Positions 1-12,923 of a stretch of DNA of 64,000 bases are shown piece after piece. The notes beneath the pieces are model-generated. The model was given only the letters and a program-made list of their open reading frames with translations, was not told the origin of the DNA and did not search any database. The position numbers and the translations under genes are program-made. Each line of letters begins with the position of its first letter. Position 1 is the stretch's first letter. Origin of the DNA: Apostichopus japonicus (Eukaryota > Echinodermata > Holothuroidea > Aspidochirotida > Stichopodidae); NCBI RefSeq assembly GCF_037975245.1, contig NC_092568.1, positions 24,969,501-25,033,500 on the forward strand. Direction: 5' to 3'.

Positions 1-68
1 GCGAAAACAAACATTTTCTTCAGTTCAAATGAATCTTCACAAAAAGATTGTTACTACAAACAGCAGAT

Positions 69-590
69 TCACAGATATTTAAGTAAAACAATAAATTTTA
101 TTAAAGCTGCATATTTTCGATGATTAATGTTTTGTAATTTATTGTCCTGGCAAATTCTGATTCGAGAAGAGCCGTTGACGTCATCCTGGTTAACCGCGTG
201 ACAGTCTGTCTGTCTTTGAAATGTCCACCGACGACCGTTGAATAAATAAAAGACGACCACAAACGGGACTACATGCATAGAGACTTGTGGAAAGTCTTTG
301 CTGTTGTTTAGAGTAGTAACACGTGCCTTTGCTTGTCTGTAACTAACACGCGCAAACATACTATCTAGGTACATGTAATCTTTACATGAAACTAATTTAA
401 TTATTATGTCGATAGTGTTTGATAATTCACGAGTGTCAAGGGTTAATACTGACCGAATTTGTTCTGCTTCATGAATACGCCGCTGCTCCTCCGGGGTGAA
501 TAACGGGCCTGTACTCGTTGCATGCCTGGCAGACCAATAATGAACTAACTGACTCCAGGCTCTTAAATATAACAATTCACAGAAAATCAC
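69..590 (-). CDS. Unassigned open frame of 173 codons, possible exon
   Basis: This is the longest uninterrupted frame in the window that is not a FABP gene. The middle of the product has a mixed, protein-like composition (for example TPEEQRRIHEAEQIRSVL), but the C-terminal end is translated from AT-rich sequence. A minus-strand AATAAA-type signal at about 96-102 lies inside the frame just before its stop, which argues against the last residues being coding. I do not recognise a domain. It could be a terminal exon of a gene extending past the window edge or a chance frame. Confidence 0.2.
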   Translation of the reverse strand: MIFCELLYLRAWSQLVHYWSARHATSTGPLFTPEEQRRIHEAEQIRSVLTLDTRELSNTIDIIIKLVSCKDYMYLDSMFARVSYRQAKARVTTLNNSKDFPQVSMHVVPFVVVFYLFNGRRWTFQRQTDCHAVNQDDVNGSSRIRICQDNKLQNINHRKYAALIKFIVLLKYL

Positions 591-720
591 ACATAGGCCT
601 GACCATCACCAAATAAAAGAGTAAATAAGCCAGCATCGTTCTGTAAAAGAAGGTAAGGCTGCTGAATAACGAATTCTATATACTAAATAACACTAAATGG
701 TTTATAACTTCAATCCTTCT

Positions 721-1134
721 TCATTTCAACCGTTTGAACACTCTCTTGCAACAAGCGCTTCCCTTGTTCAAAGTCATCACCATTTCATTTCCAACCAATT
801 CCCTGGTAACCACGTGAGGAGGGTCAGACACATCCTTTTCTCTAAAGTGTAACTTGTCATCTCCATCTTGTTCCACGATAGTCATTTGTTTGTCTCCGTT
901 TGGAATCATGTCTTCGAAAGGCTCTCCCAGTGTGAACTTTTGCACGTGTGTCATCACCACCGGTACATTCATCGTTATGATATACTGGTCATCGCTCGGT
1001 TGTTCGATCTCGCACGTCGGATTAGGAAATATTAACGCCGCTTTCCGTATCAGAACCGAAACGCCTATCGCTTTCATGTAGTCCTCAAAATTCTCGCTAC
1101 GATCCAGTTTCCACTTGCCTACGAGTTTAGCCAT
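721..1134 (-). CDS. FABP-1, fatty acid-binding protein family, single coding exon
   Basis: The product is 137 residues and would be a cytosolic lipid carrier that binds one fatty acid or similar ligand in a ten-stranded beta barrel. The N-terminus GKWKLDRSENFEDYMKAIGV fits the FABP signature (G-x-W-x-L ... N-F-x-x-Y-M-K). The beta-strand pattern of the family follows, including FTLGEPFEDM and VVTRELVGNEM. The C-terminus CCKRVFKRLK carries the Arg-x-Phe form of the Arg-x-Tyr motif that holds the ligand carboxylate, and the partner Arg lies in VTREL. I start at the second in-frame ATG (1134), because it gives the family Met-Ala start directly before the barrel; the longer frame adds 21 residues from 1197. 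No intron interrupts the coding region. A possible acceptor (ttttcttaaag) lies about 14 bases before the ATG, so a leader intron is possible. No upstream exon was identified. Confidence 0.85.
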   Translation of the reverse strand: MAKLVGKWKLDRSENFEDYMKAIGVSVLIRKAALIFPNPTCEIEQPSDDQYIITMNVPVVMTHVQKFTLGEPFEDMIPNGDKQMTIVEQDGDDKLHFREKDVSDPPHVVTRELVGNEMVMTLNKGSACCKRVFKRLK

Positions 1135-1197
1135 CCTCTTTCCCAAAACTTTAAGAAAATTTGTGTGTAAAGATGATAAAAAACTGAACAGTTCCAC

Positions 1198-2671
1198 TAA
1201 TCAAATCTCTCTGTGACAGATAGAGATTTTTGTCTCGACACTGTAGGGCAACGGTAGCCGGTATCTACCTATCTTGTCAATATTGCAAACATCAAATATC
1301 TATATTATTTTTCACAAGTGCCAGATAAGTTCCGTGAACTGTCAATTGAACGAACGTCTTCTATTAATTTTTGACTTTCTCACGTCAGAGTTTTCCAAAC
1401 CGAAGTCACTTCACTTCATGAACGAACGAGACAGTAACCAAATTCCTTCACAAATGCGTAATTTGTATTGACTGGAAGGCAATTGTGTCTGCAACCCTTC
1501 CGTTCGACTCTCAAGGCTATTATGAGTATATGAACCATCTCGTCCCGTGAACTTTATCTGTGCCGTGTCGCTTCCATACATACCCCGGTCACCGTTATAG
1601 TCTGAGTAATTGCGCCGTCTGAAATCATGGCGACAGATCAATGGGGGAAAAAGATCATTAAAAACTATATAGAATGGAATAAAAATCACGAAAGAATATA
1701 ACAAAGATAAATAGAAAAGGGTGAATAATTTGCGAGTATTAAGAAGAAGGTTTAAGCGTATTAGTAAATCTATTCTGCAATATATTATATGTGACCTATT
1801 CTGAGTACTATAAGGATCAACTCAGTTGTTGTCACTATTTTTTTTTTGTATTTTATATACTTCTGTTGAAAAGTTCGTCGCTTGAGTGGTATTTTTTTTC
1901 TTTGTCATCTGTGTTTAAAATTGATAAAGACTAAGCTAATATGTAAGTAGTTTGCATACCTTAACGCCACCGTCTATTGTCAGGATTGCTATACCCGATT
2001 AAAGGTCTGTTCTGCTCTGATTGAAAACAAAGACTTCACCTAATTGTATGTATCTCTTGATAGATACAGATAATTTGTTTTGCTTCTTTTATTAACGGGA
2101 GTTTGGCCCGAGTGGTTTTGCTATAGCCTATATATATATAAATATATATAATTATATGTATACAATTTACTCAATATAACAAACAAACATAATTATTGTG
2201 GTTATCATATCTGGGTTTATTTTGTCCTCCCTTCAAGGTCTCTGGAAAAAAGATGAATGTCAATTGCAGCTGCGATCCCTGAATCTATTGATAACGCGAT
2301 AATTAAGTAACAATATAAAAAAATAACAGGTTATAACGTTTCGATACGGGGGGCTGCGATAGAGCGATTATAAAATAAATTAGTTTGACGCCAAGGTCAA
2401 ATCAAGCAGTCAAGTCAGTTGAACCGCATACGTCACTTGTAGTTTAACCAATATAAATAACAACGAAAACAGACATACAAGTGCGCATGCGTCTTATCCT
2501 GTCCCTCTGCCTTTACTCTGACCATATAGTCAAAAAAATATTGAAGCAAAGTAACAATGTAAACCCTTTCCCCGACTGTAAAGTACGCTGTATCAGATAA
2601 CTCGTGGGTGACTTTTCTTTTAAAAAGAGTACTATTAAAAATCTTTAAAAGATCTATGAAGTTTCGTGCTA
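1198..2671. other. Intergenic, no gene seen
   Basis: This is AT-rich sequence upstream of FABP-1. A minus-strand frame at 1411-1704 has no recognisable domain and no clear splice sites. The promoter or first exon of FABP-1 could lie here, but I could not place it. Confidence 0.5.
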
Positions 2672-2679
2672 AGTATCAG

Positions 2680-3091
2680 CAGTGGCGGAGCTAGGGGTAT
2701 TAGTCAGGGGGGGGGGGGATAATGGTCTGTAGGGGCGCTTTCGACACTATCTGAGCTGAGCGCCACCACGAGTTGGCGCGGACCGTACAGAAATTTTTGG
2801 AGTAAAGATACTCCCTATATCGCCGGAAATGACCCTTTCCGGGCCTTGCTAATTTGCAGATAAACGAAGAATAAAAAGCTGTTAGAGCATTTTGTCAGAA
2901 AATTACACCAACAAAATGTGACAAATGTCAATAGGTAGATGAGAGCGCAATAAAAAAGTCAATAAACAGTCAATAATCGCGAATAAGTAAAAAGTGGTAA
3001 AAAGCTGAAAAGGGCGCCAGCAGTCCATTTGAGTCCGCCAGGGGGGGGGGCGGGACATCCGCCCCCTGACTGTATGGACGCTCCGCCACTG
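2680..3091. mobile_element. hAT-like MITE, 412 bp, with 8-bp target duplication
   Basis: The ends are inverted repeats, CAGTGGCGGAGC on the left and its reverse complement on the right. They are flanked by a perfect 8-bp duplication AGTATCAG (2672-2679 and 3092-3099). A CAG-starting TIR with an 8-bp duplication is characteristic of hAT transposons. Subterminal G runs (about 2708 and 3041) and a two-hairpin module at 2745-2846 lie inside. No transposase is present, so it is non-autonomous. A second copy of the family lies at 59023-59401. Confidence 0.9.
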
Positions 3092-3099
3092 AGTATCAG

Positions 3100-4419
3100 G
3101 AAGGTATAGCGACTTATATAATTGCAGGCAGTACATTAAGTAGGTTGGGTGCATGACACTTGTACTCCCAGTTAGAATTGTATCAACATAATATACCTAT
3201 TACAGGAAAAGGGAATACGTAACTAATAAAAGACAATTAAAGCTTGATTATGATATATTACACAAATCATTTCTGTCTGTGCGGGTATATGCAGGAGAGC
3301 TATGACATGTGTACATGTATATAGTACTTCCGTTGTCAGGATAATAAGGAAATATAGATAACCGTACCGTATACTAGCGTTCTGATAAAAGGATGATTCA
3401 CAGCTAAGAGAGATAGAGAGAGTGAGGCGGGGAGAATACAGAAAGGTAAATTAATATGAGCTGAGTTAGATATATGGCCTACATTAATGTAACCCGATCA
3501 TCATGATGATTGAGAAATGTTTATTGCTGTCAACGGCTTTAAATGTTCGAAGTGAACAGACCCAATTTGATGTAGGCATGCTCTGATTATTTCTGTCACT
3601 TTTGTCTACTATATGTTAATATTACCTATATCTTTCACTGATATCCTGTGTATATCGCTGTATTATATGTCTCTATAGGGTATTATAGGTCACAACAACA
3701 GAGGTGAAAGGGATTACTCATCCTTTTGTAAATGAAGTCATATCTATAAGATTACAAAGTGATGTCTAATTAGATCAGGACAATTAGCTTGTTAATTAGT
3801 AATAAAGCTCTGTAGTTTTGGGGCTCTTTTATGATGATAAAAAACTGAGGATATACAATCGACTGTTTGCTACATTGCTCTTCCGATTGCTCAATACCGT
3901 TGCGATCTGCAGCTGAGAGCAGGTCAGTAGCCATACGTTACCGTACCATGGGAAAGGGATGTAGAGGGATAAGGGTAAGGTGGGGAGTGTGTTGATATAA
4001 CACTTTAACCTATTTACAATAGAAGTATAGTCACGATTCAACGCCCCTCCCCCCCCCCCCATTGGTAATATACCCTTCCCCTCCACTACTCAAGGGAGGT
4101 AATTGTAACATGGATACAGTCGAAACTTGCCAAACTTCATACATTCATTCTCAATTGGTCCATTTGGCGTCCGTTACAAGACGATTTCTTAGTGAGGGAA
4201 TTTGTGAGTGTCTTACCACAAGTAATTCCTCCACTTACACACTAAATTCACCACTCCCCAACCAGGGAGTTGTTCCAATATTGCCTCAACATAAGATAAA
4301 CGTTCGGCTGACCTGTACCTACACCATTATATGATGGCTGGGCCTCATGACGTTTGTAAATTATCCCACCAAGACCTTTTAGATTTTTTTTTTTTGGGGG
4401 GGGGGGGGGTAGAAGCTCT
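3100..4419. other. Intergenic, no gene seen
   Basis: This is unique AT-rich sequence with a short (AG)-rich patch near 3408-3425, a C run at about 4049 and a T/G run (4384-4409) abutting the next element. The short open frames overlap each other on both strands and show no domains. Confidence 0.5.
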
Positions 4420-4840
4420 CGTTTATGGCAAGCCATGGGAGACAAACACCGCATAACATATCCGCGTATTAATTTGAATATATACGCGTATTAATTCGAA
4501 TATAAACACGTATTAATTCGAAGACATATGAGGATTAATTCGAATATATACACGTATTAATTGGAATATATACACGTATTAAATCATTCTGTTGTCTAGA
4601 TCAAGTACGCGAGGCCTGGGTGTTGATCAATAAAGACTAACTTTGCAATCTCTCATTTATTGCACTGGCGAGGCTGCCAGGTGATAACTCTCGAAACTCG
4701 TTTGTGAAAGCTGTAAGACATGCCAGATATTGTCTGATTTAATACGCGTATATTTATATGAATTAATACGCGTATATAGAAATTCGTATTAATAAACGAG
4801 GATATATATGCGGTGTTTGTCCCATATGGCTTGCCAACGA
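4420..4840. mobile_element. TIR element with AT-rich subterminal repeats
   Basis: The left end (TGGCAAGCCATGGGAGAC followed by AAACACCGCAT, 4426-4455) matches the reverse complement of the right end (4801-4836) over about 36 bases. Inside the left TIR are five or six imperfect 20-24-bp repeats of the type CGTATTAATTCGAATATA (4460-4580). Inverted versions of these lie near the right end (4738-4795). There is no coding capacity. I could not establish a target duplication. Confidence 0.75.
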
Positions 4841-6176
4841 TTTTCTAAATCGCCTTAACATCCCGATATTTACTCTATCATAGTTTATCTCATATTCTTT
4901 AAAACTCAGCAAAAACACCAGGAGCCAATATTACAAGTATAGGCCTATACGTGTGATATTAAATTTATATATAATATTACAAATTTCTCAAAACCCTGTG
5001 CGGGAACATACCCGACCATTGAAAGAAAGATAGGTTACTAGGCATACTAAAAATGGCACCAGAAACAAACTCAATGGCTTGACAAATTAATACATCAAAT
5101 TTTAAGTTGCTTTCCTTAGATTGAATCAATGTGGTTGGTATGAAAATGTCAACTGATTGTTACCACCTCTATATATTTACGTGAAAAGGTACCCAATTGT
5201 AAATAAATATTCCCATTATACTGCTTGGTGCATGGGAAATGCACAAACATAAACTTACGCAAAACTCAGCTCTACAAATTTTTCAATCACTTAGTTAGGC
5301 GTACAATATTTTGTATAGCCTACACCTATATTTCATCATTACATTATTTCTGAGACATACACACACCATTAGCATGCCATTCGCCCAGCTTCTCTGACAG
5401 GTAGTCTTGTGTGATTTACAAAGTTATTCTCACTTTGTTTTTCTCGAGAGGGATCATAACGACGGGTGCATGGTTCATAATGATACAACTGGGATAATTT
5501 TCTTTAATTTCTGACCAACAGCGAGCTGTCATCGGTTTTCTTTGTGAATATTTATTACTGCTTCTTTTGAAAATGTAAAACAGGGTCTCTTAATGACGCA
5601 AATAGTGTATGATTCACGGCTCCATTAGTCTGCCATTGCAAATGAAATGGGCTCATTCTGTATCGGTCTAGTTCTCCATGATCAGTTTTATCTCACAAGG
5701 TTCACCTTGGGGCCTATTACGCGTTATAATTTTTGCTGAGGGTCAGAACTAGAGAATGTCCCCTGAAAGTTTCCAGATTATGGTTATTACTTCATGGGGA
5801 CGTCAAGGCTAAGGTTAGAGAAATGCATAACGCAAAAAGAAAGAGTACAAAAACAATAAAGTAAAAATAAATGTCTTTTTCTCATCCGCACAGTCATATC
5901 TCTTCCCCTTGCTGAAGTATTTCGCCTTAGTGAAAATTGAATTGTGAAATAATCTGTGCTATCTCCAATGACTAAATGGTATTTGCTTTTTCCATCTTTT
6001 ACTTATTCATTTTCCTCTCGTGTAATTAGGGTTTGTTATTAATTGTATTATTTGTTGTTGTTGTTGCTGTTGTTGTTGTAGACTATACTTATGTTTCAAA
6101 TCTTGGGGAAGTCTTTATGATTCTTTGCACCAGGAGCACAGAGATTTGCATCATATGTATATAAGTCAATGTCAGC
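4841..6176. other. Intergenic; short GTT microsatellite
   Basis: No gene is seen. A (GTT)n tract with one GCT interruption lies at about 6052-6079, just before the large tandem array. Confidence 0.5.
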
Positions 6177-7171
6177 AATATAGTAGCTAACTCCAGCTAC
6201 ATAGTAGCTTACATCAGCTACATTTTAGTTTATATCAGCTATACATACTAGCTTACATCAGCTACATAGTATAGTTTACATCTGCTACATAGTAGCTTAC
6301 ATCAGCTACATTTTATTTTATATCAGCTATACATTCCAGCTACCATTAGCTGCATATTAGCTTACATCAGCTACATAGTAGCTTACATCAGCTACATAGT
6401 AGCTTACATCAGCTACATTTTAGTTTATATCAGCTATACATACTAGCTTACATCAGCTACATAGTAGTTTACATCAGTAACATAGTAGCTTACATCAGCT
6501 ACATATACTACCTAACATCAGCTACATAGTAGCTTACATCAGCTACATAGTAGCTTACATCAGCTAAATTTTAGTTTATATCAGCTATACATACTAGCTT
6601 ACATCAGCTACATAGTAGTTTACATCAGTAACATAGTAGCTTACATCAGCTATATTTTAATTTATATCAGCTATACATACTAGCTACCATTAGCTGCATA
6701 TTAGCTTACATCAGCTACATAGTAGGTTACATCAGCTACATTATGGTTTATATCAGCTATAAATACTAGCTTACATCAGCTACATACTACCTAACATCAG
6801 CTACATAGTAGCTTACATCAGCTAAATAGTAGCTTACATCAGCTACATTTTAGTTTATATCAGCTATACATACTAGCTTACATCAGCTACATAGTAGTTT
6901 ACATCAGTTACATAGTAGCTTACATCAGCTATATTTTAATTTATATCAGCTATACATACTAGCTACCATTAGCTACATATTAGCTTACATCAGCTACATA
7001 GTAGGTTACATCAGCCACTTTATGGTTTACATCATCTATAAATAGCTTACATCAGCTACATCTACCTAACATCAGCGTATACATAGTAGCTTACATCAGC
7101 TACATTTTAGTTTATATCAGCTATACATACTAGCTTACATCAGCTACACAGTAGCTTACATCAGCTACAGT
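6177..7171. repeat. 1-kb tandem array, unit about 21 bp, with higher-order structure
   Basis: The array repeats variants of AGCTACATAGTAGCTTACATC. Each standard unit contains AGCTAC-ATA-GTAGCT, a perfect 6-bp inverted repeat with a 3-nt spacer. A variant block (CATTTTAGTTTATATCAGC then TATACATACTAGC) recurs at about 6221, 6416, 6567, 6846 and 7103. The stretch from about 6567 to 6846 is repeated as a block from 6846, giving a higher-order period near 280 bp. It has no coding potential. Confidence 0.95.
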
Positions 7172-10100
7172 AGACTGTTCGGAACTGAAGGCACGCATTC
7201 GAGCCATTAACTGTTGATTTTAACTGTCGGTTATGAGTGGCAACCGACTATGCTTTGACTACACATGAATATCCTTTCTAATATTTAAAGTAAATTCTAA
7301 CCCATAGAAATTGAACTAGGTCTCTTTTGCGAAGGTCATGGTCATAACCCGCAAAGACACAGTACTTCCCGTATGTAAAACCGCGATTCATATCACTTTG
7401 CTGTAATAGTGTATATGTACGCCAGTTTAACCATAAACGTATTGTTACCTGGCATGGGTAAAACTTGAACGAAAGTAGGCATCTGGCTTGCTTTCAGGAC
7501 CACGTTATTTTAAGGTTCAAATTATCATATAGAAAATTTGTCGTCGTTATAACACAAAAATTCAAACATGAACTTGGATACTATAAACGAAGAAACCAGG
7601 CACTTACGTAATGGAAATAGATGGGAGAGAATGGGGGGGGGGGGGATTTTGCTAAATTTTTGATCCAAATGTTGACAAATTGACAAACCATTGTAAACAA
7701 AGATGTTTTTCTCTTGATATTTCAAGGTGAACGAATGTACAAGATCCTCGGCTGATTTGCAGGGAAATCATGTCTCATAATTCTTCCAACTGCATTTTCG
7801 TATAGTTTACCGTACTAGGCCATATATGTCGCTGCTATTTTCAGCTCTACGTGTCCTACTGTGGTCCCGTGAAGTTCATATTAAGTTAGATACATGTGAA
7901 ATTGTTACCAGTGATGTTACTGAATGAAAACATCCTTTGGCAATCTTTTGCAACCACTTGTATGAAAATCAAAACACAGACCATGTCTTTCAGGAAGCTA
8001 CAGGCGGTGAGAATTTATTGTTGGATCTTTAAACAAACAGACAAACTAAAAGATCATAATAAGAGAATCTCAGCATAAAATGAAAGTAGGAAGAGGAGCT
8101 CGCACGGCACCCTTGTCTATGCATACAACGGTAAGTATAGTATCCATGCCATTAAAGTGTTTCCTCATACAAGATAAAAAGCAAATATTGTTTGGTTGAA
8201 GGGAGCTGATAACCTACCCCCAAATTGATGGAATTATAGCAGAAGCTAGCTTCGGGCAAGTGGATAACCACTTGCTTGTGTTGTGTTCGATTTGCGTGTT
8301 GTTGTTTTGTTGTCTGTGTGTTTGATGTTTTTGTTTTTTGAAAGGGTTTATACGGGTAATTTTGTATTTCCTGTTTGACAGGGCCATATCTTCCAAATTT
8401 GTACAAAGTTGCCAAATAACTTCATTTATTAGTATAATCTGAAATAGATTATATATTTATCGATACAAAGGACCATCTCTAATGTTTTTTACATACTTCG
8501 ATGGTGGGTAACCTTCCTAACCACACCTTCTCTTACCATTTGAATATTCATGACACACTGTCACAGTAATATAACCTACTATATAAAGCATCGTTCTTGC
8601 CAACGTGCAGTAACAATTCATGGATATCTACTCTATAACACCCGTATAAATTAAAGACAATACCATGGCGCGCTGAGTACTTTGCAAAAGGTGCCAAATT
8701 AGAGCCACGGTTTGCACTAATGACTTTGCGATAAAAGAACGACCACCGCATGTATTATATAGAAGCAGTATGGCGATGTGGGTCACGAAGTCAAGATCTG
8801 TAATTCAAATTTCTGGCTGGGAGTTGATAAAACTGCCTGCAAAACCGATCAACCAAAATTCATATTGTTTCCCCGCCAGGTCTATTTATTATTAAAGAAA
8901 CACATGCTTCGCCGGTCGAAGTCATACTTGCCGAATGTGTGATTCCAGATGTGCTCTGTCGCAACTTCACTTGATTGATGAACTTTTATAGATATTAATT
9001 GTTGGCAATTAACAGCAACTAAACCCACATACCTTCCGAGGTCTAATGAGTGTCGGAGAAACTTGCGTGATAAGTATAACGTCACTTCCTGTCCGACGTG
9101 CGCAGGATTCCAAAGATGGGCCCAAATTATTCCCCGAGTGAAGTTAGGTAAGAGGATTACCCGTTGTGGAAGGGTGCCCTGGGCCTAGAGGAGTGGTCTA
9201 ATTCTTACCCTTTTCTATTCTTTAATGTAAGGGGGGACAATACTTTGAATGAACAGATCACCCCGATTGATGATTGAGATTGAGGGAGGGGTAGGAGGGA
9301 GGGGAGGATATGTCACTTCATCCGCGTACTTTCGGAGACACACATCGATATGATATTAGCCTTAAAAGTCATCAATATTGGCCATTAAATATGCTAGAAA
9401 TTCAAATAACCCTCAACTTATTTGCTACTTTACCCATTTTCAATGCCTGAGACGACTTTGGCATTCGATCAGAACATCCTAAGAGATCATTTTCTAAAAA
9501 CTATTACAAGTTTGGGTATATGCTTAAATCTGGGACCAATTCTGATGCCCTGTTAACCTCCTAATGATTGAGAACGGAAAGCATTGCACTGTCCTGCCCC
9601 GCATTGAGTTATCACAGTATTGTACCATAAAGAGCACTACTATATATGGCAATGACACGCTGTCTCTGTTTGTTTGTGGCTAGACCCGCTTGACGGGCAG
9701 TACGCCCACCCTGTCCCACTTCAATCAATATGAATTATTGTACCCGTAATGAAGAATGAATGTGACAGAATCAAAAGGCAAACATACCTACACATTAATG
9801 CAACTACAACCAGACATTGTTGCTAATCTATTTTCAAAGAGCAGGTTATGGCAATGAAGACGCATTTGAAATTACTGTTGAGTTGTTTAAAGTGGAAGAC
9901 TGCCATACAATTTGGTATATCCAATTCCCAATACCCGTGTTATAGACTTTCCCATGTTTTTCTCTCGATTTCGGTTTCCATTAACGGAAAAAAATAGAAG
10001 AAATGTTCTGATTATAATATGTACATGGTGACAAACGTCGACCAGTCAGTCTATGTACAAAGACTGTGTAAAACACACATTGTATGGTATTGGTGAGACA

Positions 10101-11020
10101 TAACCCCAAACAACCTGATTGGTTTCGACAACTAGTGATATAATTCCTGAAAGAGTCTTTAGAGACTGGCGAGAAGGACCAAACACCGTGGAAGAAAATG
10201 ACACGGAATCCTCGAGAGAGTGAACAAAAGAAATAAGTCGGATTAAAGTTAAAACTCAGAAAATATCACCGGGATATTTGACATTATCAGTTGGGGACTC
10301 GTTAAATTATTGTGTCAGTTTCACAAGGGTTCGTTCTAAAAGAAGAAGGGAAAAAATTGGATATATTTTGATTGCGCTACTTCTGAGGGGGTTCTATGAT
10401 CATTCCCTGTGGGTTTAAAGATAGCAGTGCGCTTGCGGCACAAGATATGTTTCGTACAATAACTGCATCTGCCAAGTAGATACGTAAGATTTACGATTTG
10501 TTGGATAACCGGCATTCCAACACGAAAATGGTGACCGGCTTCTTTTTTCCCTTTTCATCAGACTGGATAAAAACTAGGCCTCCCGTGCTGGGATTCGCCA
10601 AGAAGTAGGCATATGTCTATGAATAATGACTGGTTCAAGTATACGGCATGATGGTGCGGCTGGGTACGGGTAGAATCAAAATATCGTAGAATAGCTCGTT
10701 GGCCTTATAGCAATGACGTCAATACGTCTGTACGGTTTGGGTTATACGTTGCTGGTATAAGTTGCTGTATTTGAGTCTCGGCGCATATGTTTATGAGATC
10801 TTCAAAAACAAAAAAGTCTAAATAACTCTAAAATAGTCTTGCAGTACGATTGAGTAATACAACAACAACATGAATAGGAAGGAGTACATGTTGATTCCCC
10901 TTGACATGGATACACTTATGAGTATAATGCCTTAAACGTGGGTATACAAGTATAGGGCCTAGTATTTATTCTTACACTAATATGTGTACCAGATTTCCAA
11001 AATGTTTCGAGTACGAGCCC
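7172..11020. other. Intergenic, no gene seen
   Basis: This is 3.8 kb with only short open frames and no recognisable protein. It has a G run at about 7633-7645 and a purine-rich patch at 9285-9310. I found no TIR pairs or RNA genes. Confidence 0.5.
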
Positions 11021-11259
11021 AATTCAACGAGGGCGAGTACAAATCGACTAGGGCTTGTACAAATCGACTAGGGCTTGTACAAATCGACAAGGGCTAGTAA
11101 AAATCGACTAGGGCGAGTACAAATCGACTAGGGCTTGTACAAATCGACTAGGGCTTGTACAAATCGACAAGGGCTAGTAAAAATCGACTAGGGCTTGTAC
11201 AAATCGACTAGGGCTTGTACAAATCGACAAGGGCTAGTAAAAATCAACGAGGCGAGTAC
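11021..11259. repeat. 20-bp minisatellite with 80-bp higher-order repeat
   Basis: The unit is GGGCTTGTACAAATCGACTA. Four variants (A gggcgagtac, B gggcttgtac, B' ending gacaa, C gggctagtaa) run in the order A-B-B'-C, A-B-B'-C, B-B'-C. This makes an 80-bp higher-order unit that has lost one A unit in the last copy. Degenerate half units flank both ends. Confidence 0.95.
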
Positions 11260-12923
11260 AATAACTACTATAGCTATATAAGCCGGGATAGTTCTACGAG
11301 TACGATTATGGACTCACTACATGCCTGCTCTTACGTAAATCTATAAAACGAAACAAGAACAAAATAGCAAAAACATTGACCCGAAATGCCACATTTTCAA
11401 AACTTGGTATCGACACTCTGCATGTATTAATAGTGCACTGACGGTACTGTGGCTTAGCTGGGTACATTATAATGTTAATGTCATCCGGTCAATTCTAACT
11501 TTAAATTGATTGGAAATTTATTATATCTATATAGATTTATATCTCTATAGATATATATCTAGACTATATATATAAAACCGATTGGCTTTATCCGGAAATT
11601 CTGAAATATGACAAATATATTGAAATTGGAACTTGTGCGGTACTACCAAACAGTACTTTTTAATGTCATTATATGGTGACAACGTATATAGAGTAATATA
11701 GTTATAACTATTGCAACCAGTGAATCTGTACTTGTTAAAGTCGTTTTACGTGTATGTTTGTGTTAGCGGTGGCGCGTGTGCGGTAATATCATGATATTAT
11801 TATCCTATCGAGTACTTCTATAGTCGACAGCGATAGACCAAGTCACTGTTATTCATGTCGTTCAATCGCGTATCATAAAATAAAACGCGTTTAAATCATG
11901 AATAGAATATTGTCCAGATCAACAAAATCTGACATCACGCAGCCAACGATGTGACAAAATGTTATGACAAAGTTATAAACACAATAATTAATAGCTGCCC
12001 TTTGACTCTATAGCCTGCTTTCCAAGCCACATTACAACTCATGGTTGGTTGTTCTCGCGTCATGGAATAGCACAACATGATTTACTCTAGTATACATGTT
12101 GACACGTAGGTGACTCATTGAATAGCTTTAAAGAGCATCATGTTTCGTTTGGTTAACAAGTTTACCAAACCTACTGTAAAGTTAAAAAAATAAGATTGCA
12201 ATAATCGTATAAATTTGGTTGAACTCTCAATATATCGTCAGTCATCTTAAATGCAGTTGGCTGTGGCATAGGCTATTTCTTACAGCGGTAATAGTAGTAG
12301 CCTTACTGGTGTTCTTATACAGTATAGCCTCATATAGTCCGTCAATACTATATACAGATTGGCAATAGTATATTACATGTGTTCTTATCGGTCACTATAA
12401 GGTTGCGAACCATCTTGAGGAACCGAAAGCCAGGGGGCTTCTTACGTTTTCATGAGGGTTACTGCTACAACACCACCTTGGCACTATATAGGATCGCCTT
12501 GTTCGCGGACCCACAGTATGCATTATGGGGTCGTGGAATCGACGCCATGCTTAAATTTTTTAAATTTAGGATTGAGTCGAAAGGGACATGTGAACCTGCA
12601 CAACCCTTTCTGATCATAATGAAAGTTTCATGACTGTCTACTGACAGTGGTGCAGCTCTCTTATACAGTTGTTGCAGTGTAAGATCAGGGAACTTAAACA
12701 TGGCATTCCAATGGTTATATCTGGAAATCCATCAAACCAAAATGGCAGCTCCCTGTGTGACGAAAGTAATATATACTACAGAGTCACTGAATAACCTATG
12801 TAAGACACACGAGGAAATTGAAAGGAATATGTAATACCACAAATCATGAAATTTTCAACCTGTATATTAATAGTACAATATTATATAGTACAATATTATT
12901 TAAAGATCTAAACTTTGTATCAG
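11260..12923. other. Intergenic, no gene seen
   Basis: An AT-rich, partly palindromic stretch lies at about 11520-11575. Overlapping open frames at 12379-12701 on opposite strands show no recognisable domain. Confidence 0.45.

Noticed and set aside
1411-1704. 97-codon frame upstream of FABP-1
   Set aside because: It has no recognised domain, no supported splice sites and no paralogue near the other FABP genes.
11021-11259. CRISPR-like array
   Set aside because: Units are contiguous with no unique spacers, and the context is animal DNA; it is a minisatellite.
12379-12701. Overlapping frames on opposite strands
   Set aside because: Neither shows a domain or exon boundaries.
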